Positions 8,522-17,523 of a stretch of 64,000 nucleotides of DNA are shown here, in pieces. Within the stretch, counting starts at the first letter, position 1; each line of letters starts with the position of its first letter. This DNA comes from Rhodopirellula islandica. Its GTDB lineage: Bacteria; Planctomycetota; Planctomycetia; Pirellulales; Pirellulaceae. The position numbers were made by a program, and so were the translations under genes. The DNA is taken from NCBI RefSeq assembly GCF_001027925.1, contig NZ_LECT01000038.1, forward strand, positions 62,001-126,000, written 5' to 3'. Under the pieces are notes generated by a model. That model saw nothing but the letters and a program-made list of their open reading frames with translations, was not told the origin of the DNA and searched no databases.

Positions 8522-8800
8522 ATGCCTCCACGTCCAATGAGCACGCGTAGTCGTGCCCGCAAACGCTCCCGAGTCCGCAGCCGTACCCGCCGCAAGGACC
8601 CCATCTTCGTCGATGGCCACCGTCCGCGTCCGATGTACGTTGACTACAAGGACCTCGAATTGCTGTCCAAGATGGTCAACCGCCAAGGACGCATCATGGG
8701 CCGTCGCAAGAGTGGTTGCACCGCTGCCAGCCAACACGCTGTCACCTCAGCCATCAAACGCGCCCGCTTCATGGCCTTGCTGCCATACGTCGGCGAATAA
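8522..8800 (+). CDS. rpsR: 30S ribosomal protein S18
   Basis: A 92-residue basic protein with the S18 core: YVDYKDLELLSKMV, then RQGRIMGRRKSGC, then SAIKRARFMALLPYV at the C-terminus. It is part of the small ribosomal subunit platform and binds with S6. The N-terminal extension is Arg/Ser-rich (STRSRARKRSRVRSRTRR). ATG 8522 or ATG 8537 could be the start; neither has a clear Shine-Dalgarno. It is not beside rpsF or rplI as in many bacteria, but is followed after 12 bases by a thioesterase gene, so the three genes 8522-9753 may be co-transcribed. Confidence 0.93.
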   Translation: MPPRPMSTRSRARKRSRVRSRTRRKDPIFVDGHRPRPMYVDYKDLELLSKMVNRQGRIMGRRKSGCTAASQHAVTSAIKRARFMALLPYVGE

Positions 8801-8812
8801 TTCGTCAACTCA

Positions 8813-9274
8813 GTGAACGATCCAGCCTCTGACGGAGCCCTCAACCAGCGGGCTCCGCTTTATCAGACCCAACGCCGCGTCGAGTTTCGAGACACCGATG
8901 CGGCTGGAATCGTCCACTTTTCGGCCTTCTTCCCCATGATGGAAGCGGCCGAACATGAGTTCCTGCGGTCGGTCGGCATCCCCGTGATGCCGCACCATGA
9001 GTCCGAGGAACGATTGACTTGGCCCCGAGTCGCCGCCAGCTGCGACTTTCACGGCCCCGCCCGATTTGAAGACATCCTGCAAATTGATTTGCACGTCGAC
9101 CGGATTGGACAATCCAGTATCAGCTATCGCTTCGAATTGACCTGCGAAGGCCGACGTATCGCCACCGGCAAAATCACTGCCGTGTGCTGCGACCTGCAAG
9201 CGGGCGGCAAACTGGTCAAAACCAACGTGCCCGATGACCTTCGCCAGCGATTGTCCGGCCCCCAAAACGACTGA
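8813..9274 (+). CDS. YbgC-type acyl-CoA thioesterase
   Basis: A 153-residue hot-dog fold protein of the 4-hydroxybenzoyl-CoA / YbgC thioesterase family, predicted to hydrolyse acyl-CoA in the cytoplasm. The N-terminal active-site stretch is RDTDAAGIVHFSAFF, in which Asp of DAAG is the family catalytic acid, followed by an Ala/Glu-rich helix (MMEAAEHEFL). It begins at GTG 8813, 12 bases after rpsR, and the next gene follows after 8 bases. Substrate chain length cannot be read from the sequence. Confidence 0.88.
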   Translation: MNDPASDGALNQRAPLYQTQRRVEFRDTDAAGIVHFSAFFPMMEAAEHEFLRSVGIPVMPHHESEERLTWPRVAASCDFHGPARFEDILQIDLHVDRIGQSSISYRFELTCEGRRIATGKITAVCCDLQAGGKLVKTNVPDDLRQRLSGPQND

Positions 9275-9282
9275 ACCAAGAA

Positions 9283-9753
9283 ATGCCCGCGACTTTCGAA
9301 GGCTTCGGCCTGAAACTGCTGTACCCAGACAACTGGACTCTGGTCGAGCGAGCCGAAGACGAAGGCGACCAGGGCGCCACGTTCGACCTGCCCGGTGGCG
9401 GATTCGTGTCGTTGGAAACACTGCCGATCACCCGAGAAGACGAAGTCGTCCTGGGCGAAATTGACCAGATGCTCCGGGGACAATACGAAGACCTGGAACG
9501 CGACAACATCACGCTCCCTGGGGCCTCCGAAGGCGAGCGAGCCGTCGACCTGCGGTTCTACTACTTGGACCTGGTCGTGATCTCACGTGTGGTGCTGCTG
9601 GACGCCCCTGCCCCGACCCGCGAACAAATGCCGATCGCGGGACGCATCCTGGCTCAGTTCCAAGCTGAACTGGCCGACTTCGAAGCCGCGGAACCTGTCT
9701 TCAACGCGATTCTGCAACAGATCCGGATGGCCGAGCTTCCTGAAGAAGCCTGA
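9283..9753 (+). CDS. Small conserved protein of unknown function
   Basis: A 156-residue acidic, soluble-looking protein without a signal peptide. The N-terminus (FEGFGLKLLYPDNW) followed by beta-rich sequence is reminiscent of PsbP / DUF1795-like proteins that start with a similar beta-strand, but this resemblance is weak. It lies 8 bases after the thioesterase gene in the same direction and probably shares its transcript. Codon use matches the neighbours. Function unknown. Confidence 0.75.
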   Translation: MPATFEGFGLKLLYPDNWTLVERAEDEGDQGATFDLPGGGFVSLETLPITREDEVVLGEIDQMLRGQYEDLERDNITLPGASEGERAVDLRFYYLDLVVISRVVLLDAPAPTREQMPIAGRILAQFQAELADFEAAEPVFNAILQQIRMAELPEEA

Positions 9754-9826
9754 CCAGCGAGGCGTGTGCGGCCAAGCTTGATCGGCGAAAGATGATCGGC
9801 AATGCCCCCAATCACGACCAGCCGCA

Positions 9827-10354
9827 TCAAACCAAGTCTTGCTTCCGCTTTTTGCGTCGGTTCTTGCCACATTCGCGGCACACACCGCTGACCAGCATTC
9901 GGTGTCCAGAAACGCGAAAACCGTGCTTCGCCGCCGCCTCGTCTCGCGTCGCGATCAGCTCCTCGCTGCGGAACTCGATCAGTTTGCGGCAACGCGTGCA
10001 GTACAGATGATCGTGAGGCGGGTAGCCGTAATCCAGCTCGTAAACCGTGCGGCCATCGAGCTGAAAGCAATTCAGCAACCCAGCGTCGACAAATTCACGC
10101 AGCGAACGATACACCGTCGCGGAACTGACATAGTTGGGCTCGCCTTTGCGAGGCAGTTTCTCGATCAGCTCATCCGCATCAAAGTGAGCGTGCTGAGAGA
10201 AAATCTTCTCGACCAAGAACTTGCGAGGCTTGGTCTGTCGCTGGCCTTTGCTCTGCAAATACTCCTCAAAACGCTCCTGAGGGGTCAAAGCCACCTCGAG
10301 ACGTTCAAGAGATTCGGGAACCGAAGACACGTCAGACAAAACGGACCGCTGCAA
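9827..10354 (-). CDS. Fur-family metal-responsive repressor
   Basis: A 175-residue Fur superfamily regulator. The winged-helix DNA-binding domain spans about residues 30-95 (HAHFDADELIEKL, then SSATVYRSLREF). The dimerisation and metal domain includes PPHDHLYCTRC, with His114, His116, Cys119 and Cys122, and a second pair Cys159-x-x-Cys162 near the end; the four cysteines would make the structural zinc site. Fur, Zur and PerR cannot be told apart from sequence alone. A basic tail (KNRRKKRKQ) follows. No ATG starts the frame. TTG at 10354 or a GTG about 24 or 63 bases in could serve, so the start is uncertain. Confidence 0.88.
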   Translation of the reverse strand: MQRSVLSDVSSVPESLERLEVALTPQERFEEYLQSKGQRQTKPRKFLVEKIFSQHAHFDADELIEKLPRKGEPNYVSSATVYRSLREFVDAGLLNCFQLDGRTVYELDYGYPPHDHLYCTRCRKLIEFRSEELIATRDEAAAKHGFRVSGHRMLVSGVCRECGKNRRKKRKQDLV

Positions 10355-11086
10355 TGGAGAGAAGAAATGCTTGCTGAGCCACTATAGCAGCCCTGTCCAG
10401 ATTTGTCCCGAGCCGTGGCCCGCGAAAACGCTGCCGAATCGTGCCAAAGCCCGAAGGGCCGGCACAGCACTGGCCGGTGCCGTCAGGCACCGGACACAGT
10501 GCCAACATCGCCCCGGTCATTACCGACCCGAAACGCTGGCACAAATCCCCGCTGGATTCACAGTGTCGCCACTCCCGTGGCAATACTCGCAACATCAAAA
10601 GCCGACATGTGGGCCGGCCTCCGTCCGCAGGACTGGGTGGATCACGCTGCAACGACACAATCGATCCAAATCGTCATTTCCGCTCTCGACTTTTGGATTC
10701 GCGGTCGATATCTTCCGCAACCGATTGAAAAACGGTGCTGGTTCACTCGCGTTTTAAAAGACGCTCAGCCACCCACCGCGGATCAATCAGCACGACACCA
10801 GGTCTCGCCCAATCCGGGCGCGGCGGAAGTGTGTTGGCAGGACGTTTCCTAGCGGAATCGCCCACTCCAAACGCACAACGTTGCCATACCGCAAGGTGCC
10901 GCAACCTCCATTGCGATCTCCCCAAGGTCAACACGTTATTGCGCCCAGGACGCGGCTCGATAACAGCGAAGAAGAAGTCGGCCAGGGTTCACGAGAACCC
11001 TCAGACGAAGCCACGTGGCTTCGAAGTTTTGACTGCATTTCGTTTTTCAACTGACCTTGGTCCCCTTCTGGAGGCACCCCAGCCGC
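10355..11086. other. Gene-free intergenic stretch upstream of fur-like gene and decarboxylase
   Basis: About 730 bases with no frame that looks coding. It separates the reverse-strand Fur-like gene from the forward decarboxylase and presumably holds both promoters. Visible structure is limited: a GC-rich repeat around 10460-10500 (GCCGGCACAGC...GTGCCGTCAGGCACCGG), a small hairpin GGGTTCACGAGAACCC (10985-11000) and a perfect 18-base palindrome at 11006-11023. Confidence 0.6.
11006..11023. promoter_or_regulatory. Perfect 18-base palindrome before decarboxylase gene
   Basis: CGAAGCCACGTGGCTTCG is fully self-complementary and lies 63 bases before the ATG at 11087, with an AT-rich stretch (GTTTTGACTGCATTTCGTTTTT) after it. 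Position and symmetry fit an operator for a dimeric regulator, but a hairpin terminator or a member of a repeat family cannot be excluded. Confidence 0.35.
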
Positions 11087-12253
11087 ATGATCGCATCGAC
11101 CATTCTGCGCGCACCCAACGCCCGAACGGCACAGCCGAACCTTTCCTTTGACCTCGCGAAAGAGCTCGCTGAGAAACACGGCACTCCCTTGTTGGTGGTG
11201 TCACGATCCAAAGCCATCGAGACCTACTGGGCAATGAAGAATGCCCTGCCTGGTGTCGATCTTTACTATGCGGCGAAAGCCAACCCCGACCTGCATTTTT
11301 TGTCAACGCTCAACGGCGAAAACGCATTCATTGACGTCTGCTCTCCTGGCGAATTGCAGGCCGCACTGGCGGCTGGCTTCACGCCGGATCGGATGTTGCA
11401 CACTCACCCATGCAAGACCGATGCAAACCTCTGGGAATGCGCACAAGCCGGTGTGAATTGGTTCGTTTTTGACAACGCGATCGAAGCGGAAAAGATCCGC
11501 CGACTGACACCGGACGTGAACCTGTTGCTGCGTTTGGCGACCACCGGCGCGTCCAGCCGAATCAACCTGTCGGCCAAGTTCGGCTGCCCGATGCACGAAG
11601 CGATGGAACTGCTGGCGGCGGCAAAGTCCAAAGGCCTGAACGTTCGTGGGTTCTCGTTCCATGTCGGCAGCCAGTGCCTCAACCCGCACGACTACGTCGA
11701 AGTGCTTCGCAGCGTTCGCGCAGTTTGGGACGAAGCCACCCAAGCGGGACACCAACTGGAAGTCTTGGATATCGGCGGTGGATTCCCTGCCCCGTATCGT
11801 GAGGACGCTCCTTCGATTGAAACCTTCGGTGAAGTCATCACGCAAGGTTTACGCGAGATGTTCGGCGATTTGCCGATTCGTTTGATCGCCGAACCAGGTC
11901 GCGGGCTGTGCACCGAAAGCGTCACCCTGATCACTCGCGTGATCGGCAAAAACCGTCGCTGGGACTTGCCCTGGTTCTTCCTCGACGATGGCATCTACGG
12001 TTCGTTTTCAGGCAAGATTTTCGACCACACGGACTTCCCGTTGCTGGTCGAAAACGATGGTTCACGGGAGACCGTTCCGTGCGTGGTTGCGGGCCCCACC
12101 TGCGACTCCACCGACATCGTTTCGCGTGATCAATGGCTTCCCGATTTGGAAGTCGGTGAATTGGTCTTGGTTCCGTCGATGGGTGCTTACGCTGCGGCCA
12201 GCGCATCGCCATTCAACGGGCTGCCAATGGCCAACAGCGTCGCCATCGACTGA
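11087..12253 (+). CDS. Ornithine-decarboxylase-like PLP enzyme (fold type III)
   Basis: A 388-residue decarboxylase of the alanine-racemase fold group that includes eukaryotic ornithine decarboxylase and bacterial lysine/ornithine and diaminopimelate decarboxylases. The PLP lysine is in LYYAAKANPD. HVGSQ, the phosphate-binding GGGFP and EPGR follow. The active-site Cys is in GPTCDSTD, and the C-terminal MGAYAAASASPFNG closely follows ornithine decarboxylase, as does DDGIYGSFSGKIFDH. It likely makes putrescine or cadaverine. ATG 11087 is preferred over an upstream TTG; GGAGG lies about 12 bases before it. A transporter gene follows after 14 bases, so the two are likely co-transcribed. Confidence 0.88.
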   Translation: MIASTILRAPNARTAQPNLSFDLAKELAEKHGTPLLVVSRSKAIETYWAMKNALPGVDLYYAAKANPDLHFLSTLNGENAFIDVCSPGELQAALAAGFTPDRMLHTHPCKTDANLWECAQAGVNWFVFDNAIEAEKIRRLTPDVNLLLRLATTGASSRINLSAKFGCPMHEAMELLAAAKSKGLNVRGFSFHVGSQCLNPHDYVEVLRSVRAVWDEATQAGHQLEVLDIGGGFPAPYREDAPSIETFGEVITQGLREMFGDLPIRLIAEPGRGLCTESVTLITRVIGKNRRWDLPWFFLDDGIYGSFSGKIFDHTDFPLLVENDGSRETVPCVVAGPTCDSTDIVSRDQWLPDLEVGELVLVPSMGAYAAASASPFNGLPMANSVAID

Positions 12254-12267
12254 CGGACGACACGCCG

Positions 12268-13722
12268 ATGGGATTGATCGCTGCCGTCCTGGCCTACTTG
12301 TTTCTCACGATCGCGATCGGGTTGTTCGCAGCCCGACGCGTCGGCAATGCGCAAGACTTCATGGTCGCGGGGCGTTCGCTTCCGCTGTACATGAACTTCG
12401 CCTGCGTGTTTGCGACCTGGTTTGGTGCCGAAACCGTGCTGTCCGTTTCGGCGACCTTTGCCGGGCAGGGACTGCGCGCTATCCCCGGCGATCCGTTTGG
12501 TTTTTCGGTCTGTCTGGTGCTCGTGGCGTTGTTCTTCGCGCGAGCTTTCTACCGAATGGACTTGCTGACGATTGGCGACTTTTATCGCAAACGCTATGGT
12601 CGCTCGATCGAAGTTTTGACGTCCGTTGTCATCTCCGCTTCGTACCTTGGCTGGGCCGCGGCTCAGCTCACCGCACTTGGCCTGGTGATATCCGTCCTGG
12701 GCAAAGGCATCGGCTACGATGCGCTGACCACCAACCAAGGCATCGTGATCGGCTTCACCATTGTCGCCTTCTACACCGTGATGGGCGGCATGTGGTCAGT
12801 GGCGCTCACCGACATGATTCAGACGTTCGTGATCATCATCGGTCTGTTGGTGGTGTCCGTTTACATGGCTCATGCGGCCGGCGGTGTTTCCGTCGTCATC
12901 GATTCCGCTCGCGAATCGGGGCGTCTGCAGGTCTTTCCCGACTGGGGGCAATCCGGTCAGTGGTGGATCTACATCGGCGGCTTCCTGACCGCGGCCCTGG
13001 GTTCGATCCCACAACAAGATGTCATTCAACGTGTCACCAGTGCCAAAGACGAACGCACCGCCATGACGGGCACCTTGCTGGGCGGGATGTTCTACTGCAT
13101 GTTCGCGTTTGTGCCGATGTTCATCGCTTACGCCGCGGTGGTGATCGATCCAGATCACCTGCAACAATTCAACAGCGAAGACTTGCGTGAAGTCCAGCGA
13201 ACACTTCCGCACGCGGTCATGCAGTCCACACCGTTCTGGGTTCAGACGGTCTTCTTGGGCGCATTGGTGTCGGCGATTCTGTCCACCGCCAGCGGAACGC
13301 TGCTTGCGCCGAGCAGTCTGATTGTCGAAAATGTGATTCGTCCATTTCGGTCCGATCTCAACGATCAAAACATGTTGCGTTGGCTACGGATCGTTCTGCT
13401 GATATTTGGTGCCTTGGCTTTGCACCAAGCTTTGACCAGCAACAACACGATGTACCAAATGATCCAGCAGGCGTACAGCGTTCCGCTTGTTGGTGCGTTG
13501 GTCCCCTTGGCCGTCGGGCTGTATTGGAAACGAGCGACCACTCTCGGAGCGATGGCATCGATCGTGTCCGGTGTGGCAACCTGGCTAGCGTTTGAATACG
13601 TGCGGACGGAGTTTTTGATCCCGTCGCAACTGATGGGGCTCGCCGCCAGCTTTCTCGCGATGGTGATCGTGTCGCTGCTGGACAAGTCGGAAAACGCTCG
13701 GCCTGTTGCTGTGCAGCGCTGA
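12268..13722 (+). CDS. Sodium:solute symporter family transporter
   Basis: A 484-residue polytopic membrane protein with about 13 hydrophobic segments, of the SSS family (PutP / SGLT type), which couples Na+ entry to uptake of amino acids, sugars or other solutes. Family features include the N-terminal VAGRSLPLYMNFACVFATWF region, TIGDFYRKRYGR after TM3 and a Ser/Thr-rich TM8 segment (LSTASGTLLAPSS) corresponding to the Na2 site. It lies 14 bases after the decarboxylase gene, so its substrate may be linked to the amino acid or polyamine handled by that enzyme. This link is inference. Confidence 0.88.
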   Translation: MGLIAAVLAYLFLTIAIGLFAARRVGNAQDFMVAGRSLPLYMNFACVFATWFGAETVLSVSATFAGQGLRAIPGDPFGFSVCLVLVALFFARAFYRMDLLTIGDFYRKRYGRSIEVLTSVVISASYLGWAAAQLTALGLVISVLGKGIGYDALTTNQGIVIGFTIVAFYTVMGGMWSVALTDMIQTFVIIIGLLVVSVYMAHAAGGVSVVIDSARESGRLQVFPDWGQSGQWWIYIGGFLTAALGSIPQQDVIQRVTSAKDERTAMTGTLLGGMFYCMFAFVPMFIAYAAVVIDPDHLQQFNSEDLREVQRTLPHAVMQSTPFWVQTVFLGALVSAILSTASGTLLAPSSLIVENVIRPFRSDLNDQNMLRWLRIVLLIFGALALHQALTSNNTMYQMIQQAYSVPLVGALVPLAVGLYWKRATTLGAMASIVSGVATWLAFEYVRTEFLIPSQLMGLAASFLAMVIVSLLDKSENARPVAVQR

Positions 13723-13830
13723 CTTGCTGATCATGGGTGTTCGCTATTTTCGCGATCAGGTTCCCGACTCGCTTTGTTCCAAAGCATCGGCGGGAACGTC
13801 AGGTACAACCTGACCTACGGAGGTCGGGCT

Positions 13831-14373
13831 TCATCGCTCGTGCTGTTGCACGATATCGAGGTGGACTTCTCGCATGGGCAACCAGAAGTCGTTCGTCAAC
13901 TTGGGGTCGTTGGAACGCACGATGTTCAAGCTCACCTGCAGCTTCTTCAGTGCGGTGTCGAACTGGCTCTTCGTGCACGCCAATCGCTCGATGGCTCGCT
14001 TGCGAAGCGGACCGGTGTAGTCCGCTTGCAAACGGATCAGCTCAAAGATCTCTTGCGGGAGAACATCCAATTCGTGGACGGGCTGGTACGCCTCGGCGTA
14101 ATGCACCTCACGAAAGTGCTGCATCTCCATCAACACGGCGTCGCCGCCGCTCACCTTCCCGTAGAAAACTTCCGCGGGATAGGTTTGCGGGATGCGAGTC
14201 TTCCAATCCCAGACGGCCATCACCTTGGGGCTCCAACCGCCCGTCTTGGGTTTGTCCTCCGATAAATCGGTGTTGTCCCACAACGACGGGTACGGCGAGT
14301 TCTTGCTGCCGAAGACCGTGCAAACTTTGCTCTTCAGCACAAACTGATAAGCCTGTCCAAACGTCTGGATCAT
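13831..14373 (-). CDS. Conserved protein of unknown function
   Basis: A 180-residue soluble protein. The first half is Trp/Lys-rich (GGWSPKVMAVWDWKTRIP), and the second half resembles a winged helix (LRKRAIERLACTKSQFDTALKKLQ). The layout brings to mind small proteins related to the AlkZ / YcaQ winged-helix family, but I cannot confirm this. It starts at ATG 14373, 16 bases after the end of the parvulin gene on the same strand, so it is probably the second gene of that transcript. Confidence 0.75.
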   Translation of the reverse strand: MIQTFGQAYQFVLKSKVCTVFGSKNSPYPSLWDNTDLSEDKPKTGGWSPKVMAVWDWKTRIPQTYPAEVFYGKVSGGDAVLMEMQHFREVHYAEAYQPVHELDVLPQEIFELIRLQADYTGPLRKRAIERLACTKSQFDTALKKLQVSLNIVRSNDPKLTNDFWLPMREVHLDIVQQHER

Positions 14374-14389
14374 GGAACAGCCTTTTGAA

Positions 14390-14671
14390 TCAATCGACGC
14401 GCTGCGTGATCTCGATCAAGTGATAGCCAAACTGTGTTTTGACGGGGCCGTGAACTTTGCCCAAATCACCGCTGAACACCACTTCGTCGAACTCCTTGAC
14501 CATTTGGCCGGGGCTGAACGTCCCCAACGCACCACCGGATTTACCAGAGGGACAGGAGGAAAACTCGGCGGCGATGGCACCGAAATCTTGTCCTTTTTCG
14601 ATCTGATCTTTCAGATCCTGACAGGCTTCTTCGGTTTCAACGAGGATATGTCGTGCACTTGCGGTGGCCAT
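14390..14671 (-). CDS. ppiC: Parvulin-type peptidyl-prolyl isomerase
   Basis: A 93-residue single-domain parvulin, matching E. coli PpiC in length. It has the family hallmarks ASARHILVETEE at the start, FGAIAAEFSSCPS then GGALGTFSPGQMV in the middle and VHGPVKTQFGYHLIEI at the end. It should catalyse cis-trans isomerisation of prolyl bonds in the cytoplasm, since no signal peptide is present. ATG 14671 was chosen because the conserved domain starts immediately after it; upstream in-frame codons give a Cys-rich, unlikely extension. The unknown protein gene follows after 16 bases. Confidence 0.9.
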   Translation of the reverse strand: MATASARHILVETEEACQDLKDQIEKGQDFGAIAAEFSSCPSGKSGGALGTFSPGQMVKEFDEVVFSGDLGKVHGPVKTQFGYHLIEITQRVD

Positions 14672-14987
14672 GGTGATCTCTGGGGTTCGATTCCGTTGTG
14701 GGTTGATTGGGTGCCTGGTAGACGACCAATGTCGTCCGCCAGCTTCGGCCACCATCGTCGCCTGCTCGATGCAGTTCGAAAACCCCTGCTGGCAACACCT
14801 TCCCACCTGCTTGCAGAATGGTTTCGATATGGGATAGGTTCGAACGTCGCGAGACCCAACAAAAGAGCGAAAGAGTGGCGGGCTCGATGAAATCCGGTCT
14901 CAAATGGATTCCAACGCAGCCTCTTTCCTGACTCGCGAAAACGTTCCTCGGCTTCTGTCCAACCGCCCGTACTTCAAGATCCACACC

Positions 14988-16298
14988 ATGAATTGTCGAT
15001 TTGTCCTCCCAACGCTCGTGATCAGCTTGGCAACCTTGTTGTCTTCGCCCGGACTCTCCTCCGCGAAAGAATGGTCGGTGCCGGTGGGAGGCAACGCCTT
15101 CCGCACGCAACCCGAACCCGGCGGTCGATCGCTCCGTCGAGATGGCACACTCCAGCTCCGTGACCCTGCTGAAGTCCATTCGGTGTACTTCCATGTCAGC
15201 GGAAGCGACACGCTTCAGCTTGGCCTGAAAGGCAACGCCCGCAACCACCCCACAACGGTCCAAGCGAGCATCGGCGAAACCAAGCTCTCCTGCGAATTGC
15301 ACCCGGCACCTGCAAAGACTTACCCGCTCGGCGAAATCGAAGTTACCGAAGCGGGCTACGTCCGGGTCGACCTGCAACTGACAGCTGCTACGAACGGCCA
15401 AACCAACCACTCGGTGAACATCGCCGACTTGGTCGTCACGCCCTCCAACGACGATCTGCAACTCGACTACATCCAGACCAATGACGGCAACATGTTCTAC
15501 TGGGGACGTCGCGGGCCGTCGGTTCACTTGGGTTACCGCCTGCCAAAGGCAACCGACCTGACGTACGCCTACAGCGAGATCACCGTCCCCGACGGCCAAG
15601 ATCAAATGGGCACCTACTTCATGGCCAATGGTTTCGGCGAAGGGTACTTCGGCATGCAGGTCAACAGCCCCACAGAACGGCGAGTTCTGTTTTCAATCTG
15701 GAGCCCCTTCCGCACTGACAACCCCAACGAAATCCCTGACGAAGACCGAGTCGAGACGCTTGCAAAAGGCGACGACGTCATCGCCAAAGACTTTGGCAAC
15801 GAAGGCTCCGGCGGCCAAAGCTTCTTTCGCTACCCTTGGGAAGCCGGCAAGACCTATCGATTCCTGACCGAAGTCAAACCCGATGGCGAGGGCAACACGT
15901 TGTACACCTCTTGGTTCGGCGACAAAGCGAAGAACGAATGGCGTTTGGTGGCCAGCTTCCGACGCCCCAAGACTGACAAGCATCTGACCGGCTTCCACTC
16001 TTTCCTCGAAAACTTCTCGCCAGAACAAGGCCACCTGCAACGTTCAGCTCACTATGGCAACCAATGGGTCTGTGACGTCAACGGCGAGTGGCACGAAATC
16101 ACGCGAGCCAAACTGACCGGCGACAACACCGCTCGCGGTCGTCATCGGCTGGACTATGCCGGTGGAAGCCAAGACGATCACTTCTTCTTGAAGAACTGTG
16201 GCTTCTTCTCCGATTCCGTCGCCCTTGACCAGCTTTTCGAGCGAGAATCCACCGCCGACCAGCAGCCTGCGATCGACTGGGATCAGTTGCCACGCTGA
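14988..16298 (+). CDS. Exported DUF5077/DUF3472 protein
   Basis: A 436-residue protein with a signal peptide (about residues 1-26, ending SSAKEW). The N-terminal 130 residues (WSVPVGGNAFRTQPEPGG onward) look like a DUF5077 carbohydrate-binding-like domain. The rest (YWGRRGPSVHLGYRLP, FFRYPWEAGKTYRFLTEV, FFLKNCGFFSDS) matches the DUF3472 family, often found in polysaccharide-degrading bacteria. A role in binding or processing extracellular glycans is plausible, though no catalytic residues are established. ATG 14988 is the start that gives a proper signal peptide. The phosphatidylserine decarboxylase gene follows about 100 bases later. Confidence 0.82.
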   Translation: MNCRFVLPTLVISLATLLSSPGLSSAKEWSVPVGGNAFRTQPEPGGRSLRRDGTLQLRDPAEVHSVYFHVSGSDTLQLGLKGNARNHPTTVQASIGETKLSCELHPAPAKTYPLGEIEVTEAGYVRVDLQLTAATNGQTNHSVNIADLVVTPSNDDLQLDYIQTNDGNMFYWGRRGPSVHLGYRLPKATDLTYAYSEITVPDGQDQMGTYFMANGFGEGYFGMQVNSPTERRVLFSIWSPFRTDNPNEIPDEDRVETLAKGDDVIAKDFGNEGSGGQSFFRYPWEAGKTYRFLTEVKPDGEGNTLYTSWFGDKAKNEWRLVASFRRPKTDKHLTGFHSFLENFSPEQGHLQRSAHYGNQWVCDVNGEWHEITRAKLTGDNTARGRHRLDYAGGSQDDHFFLKNCGFFSDSVALDQLFERESTADQQPAIDWDQLPR

Positions 16299-16404
16299 TC
16301 CATCGCAACTTCACTCTCGTAGTGGACGAAGCATAGAATCCCACGCGTGGGTCGTGCGACCGGACTCGTGGCCTCGTCCACTACCATTCAAACAAGTACC
16401 ACTC

Positions 16405-17301
16405 ATGGATGAAATCGTCTATCACGACCGATACACCGGCGAAGACCGCATCGAAAAGGTGTATGGCGACAAAGCATTGCGTTGGACGTATGGCAGCATC
16501 GCCGGGCGTCTCTCGCTTTCCTTGGTTGTGAAACGAACGCTGTTCTCGCATTGGTACGGTTGGCGAATGGACCAACCGAAGACACGCGACAAGATCGCTC
16601 CGTTCATCCAAGACTATGAACTCGATGCGGATGAGTTCGTGCGTGACGTGGGTGAGTTCGCCAACTTCAACGAGTTCTTCTTTCGCAAGCTGAAACCCGA
16701 AGCTCGCCCGATCGATGGGGATCCGAACTCGGTGGTCTTCCCCGCGGACGGCCGGCATCTTTGCGTTCCCGACCTATCGAAATGCGAAGGGCTGTTTGTC
16801 AAAGGCGAGATGTTCGATCTGCCGACACTGCTGCAAGACTCTGCCCTCGCGGATCGCTACGCGAGCGGCAGCCTGCTGCTTTCGCGACTGTGCCCGGTCG
16901 ACTATCACCGATTTCACTTTCCCGCCGCCGGCGTGCCTGGCGAGAGCCGCTTGATCAACGGACCGCTGTATTCCGTCAATCCAATTGCCTTGCGTCAGAA
17001 CATTCACATTCTGACCAGCAACAAACGCTGCCTCACGCCGCTCGAGACGGAGTCCTTTGGAACGGTGTTGTTGCTGGAGATTGGTGCCACCTGTGTCGGC
17101 AGCATCTGCCAAACCTACTCACCCGGCCAAGCCATTTCAAAGGGTGACGAAAAAGGCTACTTTCGATTTGGCGGTTCCTCGACGATGGTCCTGTTTGAAC
17201 CAGGCCGAATCCAATTCGATGCGGACCTCATTGAAAACTCACGCCAACACCGCGAACTCTACGCTCGCATGGGCGACCACTTGGGAACACGCCTGCCGTA
17301 A
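16405..17301 (+). CDS. psd: Phosphatidylserine decarboxylase proenzyme
   Basis: A 298-residue membrane-associated enzyme converting phosphatidylserine to phosphatidylethanolamine. The family signature at the C-terminal end is FGGSSTMVLFEPG; self-cleavage before the Ser of Gly-Ser would create the pyruvoyl group on the small alpha chain. The Asp-His-Ser system is represented by FPADGRH and VDYHRFHFPAAG. The N-terminal TLFSHWYGWRMD then FANFNEFFFRKL is typical of the larger proenzyme type. The start at ATG 16405 gives a normal length. Confidence 0.92.
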   Translation: MDEIVYHDRYTGEDRIEKVYGDKALRWTYGSIAGRLSLSLVVKRTLFSHWYGWRMDQPKTRDKIAPFIQDYELDADEFVRDVGEFANFNEFFFRKLKPEARPIDGDPNSVVFPADGRHLCVPDLSKCEGLFVKGEMFDLPTLLQDSALADRYASGSLLLSRLCPVDYHRFHFPAAGVPGESRLINGPLYSVNPIALRQNIHILTSNKRCLTPLETESFGTVLLLEIGATCVGSICQTYSPGQAISKGDEKGYFRFGGSSTMVLFEPGRIQFDADLIENSRQHRELYARMGDHLGTRLP

Positions 17302-17523
17302 CACCACCGAGATCCGATGAGGCCAGCCCTGCGCTGTTCAATCTTTGGGGTTGCAGCGTTTCTGGTGCGCGCAAGTTTCTGCCTCGCATCAACAAGTCAC
17401 CTCTCCCTCAGCTTTGCAGGGGGAGAGGTCGAACAGGTCGATGGAGGCCCTGTTCGGGTGAGGGGGCGATTCACAGCAAACCGGCTTTTTGGCCTCGTTT
17501 CAGCGGGTTCCAGCATTTGAGGA
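17302..17523. other. Intergenic sequence with GC-rich repeats
   Basis: This forms the first part of an 888-base gene-free region (17302-18189). It contains CTCTCCCTCAGC...GGGGGAGAGG (17400-17430) and GGTGAGGGGGCG, similar in style to repeat family E but not clearly the same unit. No frame here resembles a protein. Confidence 0.5.

Noticed and set aside
10403-10852. 150-codon forward frame in the gap before the decarboxylase
   Set aside because: Composition is irregular, no start signal or motif is visible, and other frames overlap it equally well.
17317-17520. 67-codon forward frame after psd
   Set aside because: The first half could pass as a signal peptide, but the second half is repeat sequence and no start signal is present.
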